A stretch of DNA of 5,903 bases from CAYWHE01 sp964458125 (GTDB lineage: Bacteria; Bacteroidota; Bacteroidia; AKYH767-A; OLB10): positions 1 to 5,903 of the forward strand of contig CAYWHE010000235.1 of the NCBI GenBank assembly GCA_964458125.1. Reading direction: 5' to 3'. The stretch's first letter is position 1, and the number at the start of each line of letters is the position of its first letter. The translations under genes were made by a program, and so were the position numbers. The notes beneath the pieces are model-generated. The model worked only from the letters and a program-made list of their open reading frames with translations, ran no database searches and was not told where the DNA came from. Shown one piece after another: positions 5,410 to 5,903 of this stretch.

Positions 5410-5511
5410 GGTAATTTTATTTAACAACCATAAATTTTCTATAATCCATTTGCCTGCCGACAACGGTAACCCGGTAGTAACATAATCCTGAATTAAATTT
5501 CGATGGCTTGG
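5301..5511. other. convergent intergenic region
   Basis: This 211-base gap separates the operon's last stop from the stop of the leftward edge gene. It holds part of the doubtful leftward ORF at 5284-5409 and a small hairpin, GCTGA (5352-5356) with TCAGC (5366-5370), without a T tract. The right half is A/T-rich. I see no clear terminator for either transcript. Confidence 0.4.
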
Positions 5512-5903
5512 CTAAAGTTTCACCAGCCTCCTCACCTTTTTAAATTGCCTTTGCTCAAAGGTAACAAAATAAACGCCGGCCCCCAAACCTGAAACATCCA
5601 GCTCACGGGGCTTTTGCAGGGCCGTGTAATTCTTTTCTAAAACCAGCTTGCCCATGATGTCGGTAATGGTAACCGCTGCAGAGGCTGGTATGTAGTTTTT
5701 AAAAGAAAAATACACCTTATCATTTGCCGGGTTAGGGCCAATGGAAAATTTAATCTCCCTTACTTCGTTTATGCCTGCCGAGCAGTCGGTTACTGAAACA
5801 TCATCCAGGTAATAATAGCCTGCTGAATAGATAGCTCCACCAATGGTATCAATCGTAGTATTGGCATCATTTTTAAAATTGCCAATGGTAATATATTTTT
5901 CTC
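5512..5903 (-). CDS. C-terminal part of a T9SS-sorted secreted protein, cut by the edge
   Basis: The frame ending in TAG at 5514-5512 stays open to the window edge, giving 129 codons; the N-terminus lies beyond 5903. The first visible part, YITIGNF, then NTTI, then YYYLDDVSV (residues 3-37 of the fragment), is the end of the same sandwich module found in the operon's first gene: by my count 18 of 35 aligned residues are identical without gaps. A canonical T9SS type A sorting domain follows: GPNPAND (55-61), VTITDIMGKLV, LDVSGLGAGVYFVTF and the basic end KVRRLVKL. The product should be exported by Sec, cross the outer membrane by the T9SS and lose this tail. It is a paralogue of the 2953-3888 product in opposite orientation. 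The internal GTG at 5715 is not a real start. Confidence 0.88.
   Translation of the reverse strand, partial: EKYITIGNFKNDANTTIDTIGGAIYSAGYYYLDDVSVTDCSAGINEVREIKFSIGPNPANDKVYFSFKNYIPASAAVTITDIMGKLVLEKNYTALQKPRELDVSGLGAGVYFVTFEQRQFKKVRRLVKL

Noticed and set aside
1..5903. CRISPR array, insertion sequence, prophage or defence genes
   Set aside because: No spaced direct repeats, transposase, integrase, terminal inverted repeats or nuclease/defence motifs were found; the Smr domain alone is a housekeeping-type protein of the phylum.

Overview
The window looks like chromosomal DNA from a member of the Bacteroidota. Four things point there: TAnnTTTG-type -7 promoter boxes, start codons without Shine-Dalgarno sequences, two proteins with type IX secretion (T9SS) C-terminal sorting domains, and a DUF2027/Smr protein of the kind common in that phylum. 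The genus cannot be fixed from the sequence.

Left part (1-1440). The left edge cuts the 5' end of a leftward gene that reads as tRNA-Ser. A textbook Bacteroidota promoter (TTTG, 19 bases, TACATTTG) lies about 80 bases upstream of it. Next comes a leftward DUF2027/Smr-domain gene (268-1308). A 132-base divergent intergenic region, with one -7 box for each side, separates it from rightward bshA.

Middle (1441-2952). bshA encodes the glycosyltransferase that starts bacillithiol synthesis by joining GlcNAc to L-malate. Its stop codon lies only 7 bases from the stop of a convergent 39-residue one-helix membrane protein gene that has its own perfect TATATTTG box. Upstream of that small gene is a leftward intrinsic terminator whose 5' arm overlaps a competing inverted repeat, so it resembles an attenuator.

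Right part (2953-5300). Four rightward genes sit 8 bases apart, overlap by 17, and overlap by 4 (ATGA), so they are almost certainly one operon. Every product starts with an apparent export signal: (1) a beta-sandwich-like protein with a degenerate T9SS sorting tail, (2) an unrecognised 160-residue protein with a C-x2-C-x6-C cluster, (3) a TPR protein, and (4) an unrecognised small protein with six cysteines after the signal. The set looks like a cell-envelope or secreted module of unknown function.

Right edge (5512-5903). A leftward gene enters from beyond the window. Its reading frame is open to the edge and encodes the same sandwich-end motif as operon gene 1, followed by a canonical T9SS sorting domain. 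It is therefore a paralogue in convergent orientation. The 211 bases between the two hold only a doubtful leftward mini-ORF with a leader-like N-terminus and a weak hairpin.

The most notable points are the exported four-gene operon of largely unknown proteins, its inverted paralogue at the edge, the 39-residue membrane gene, and the attenuator-like element. No phage, transposon, CRISPR or defence genes were seen.
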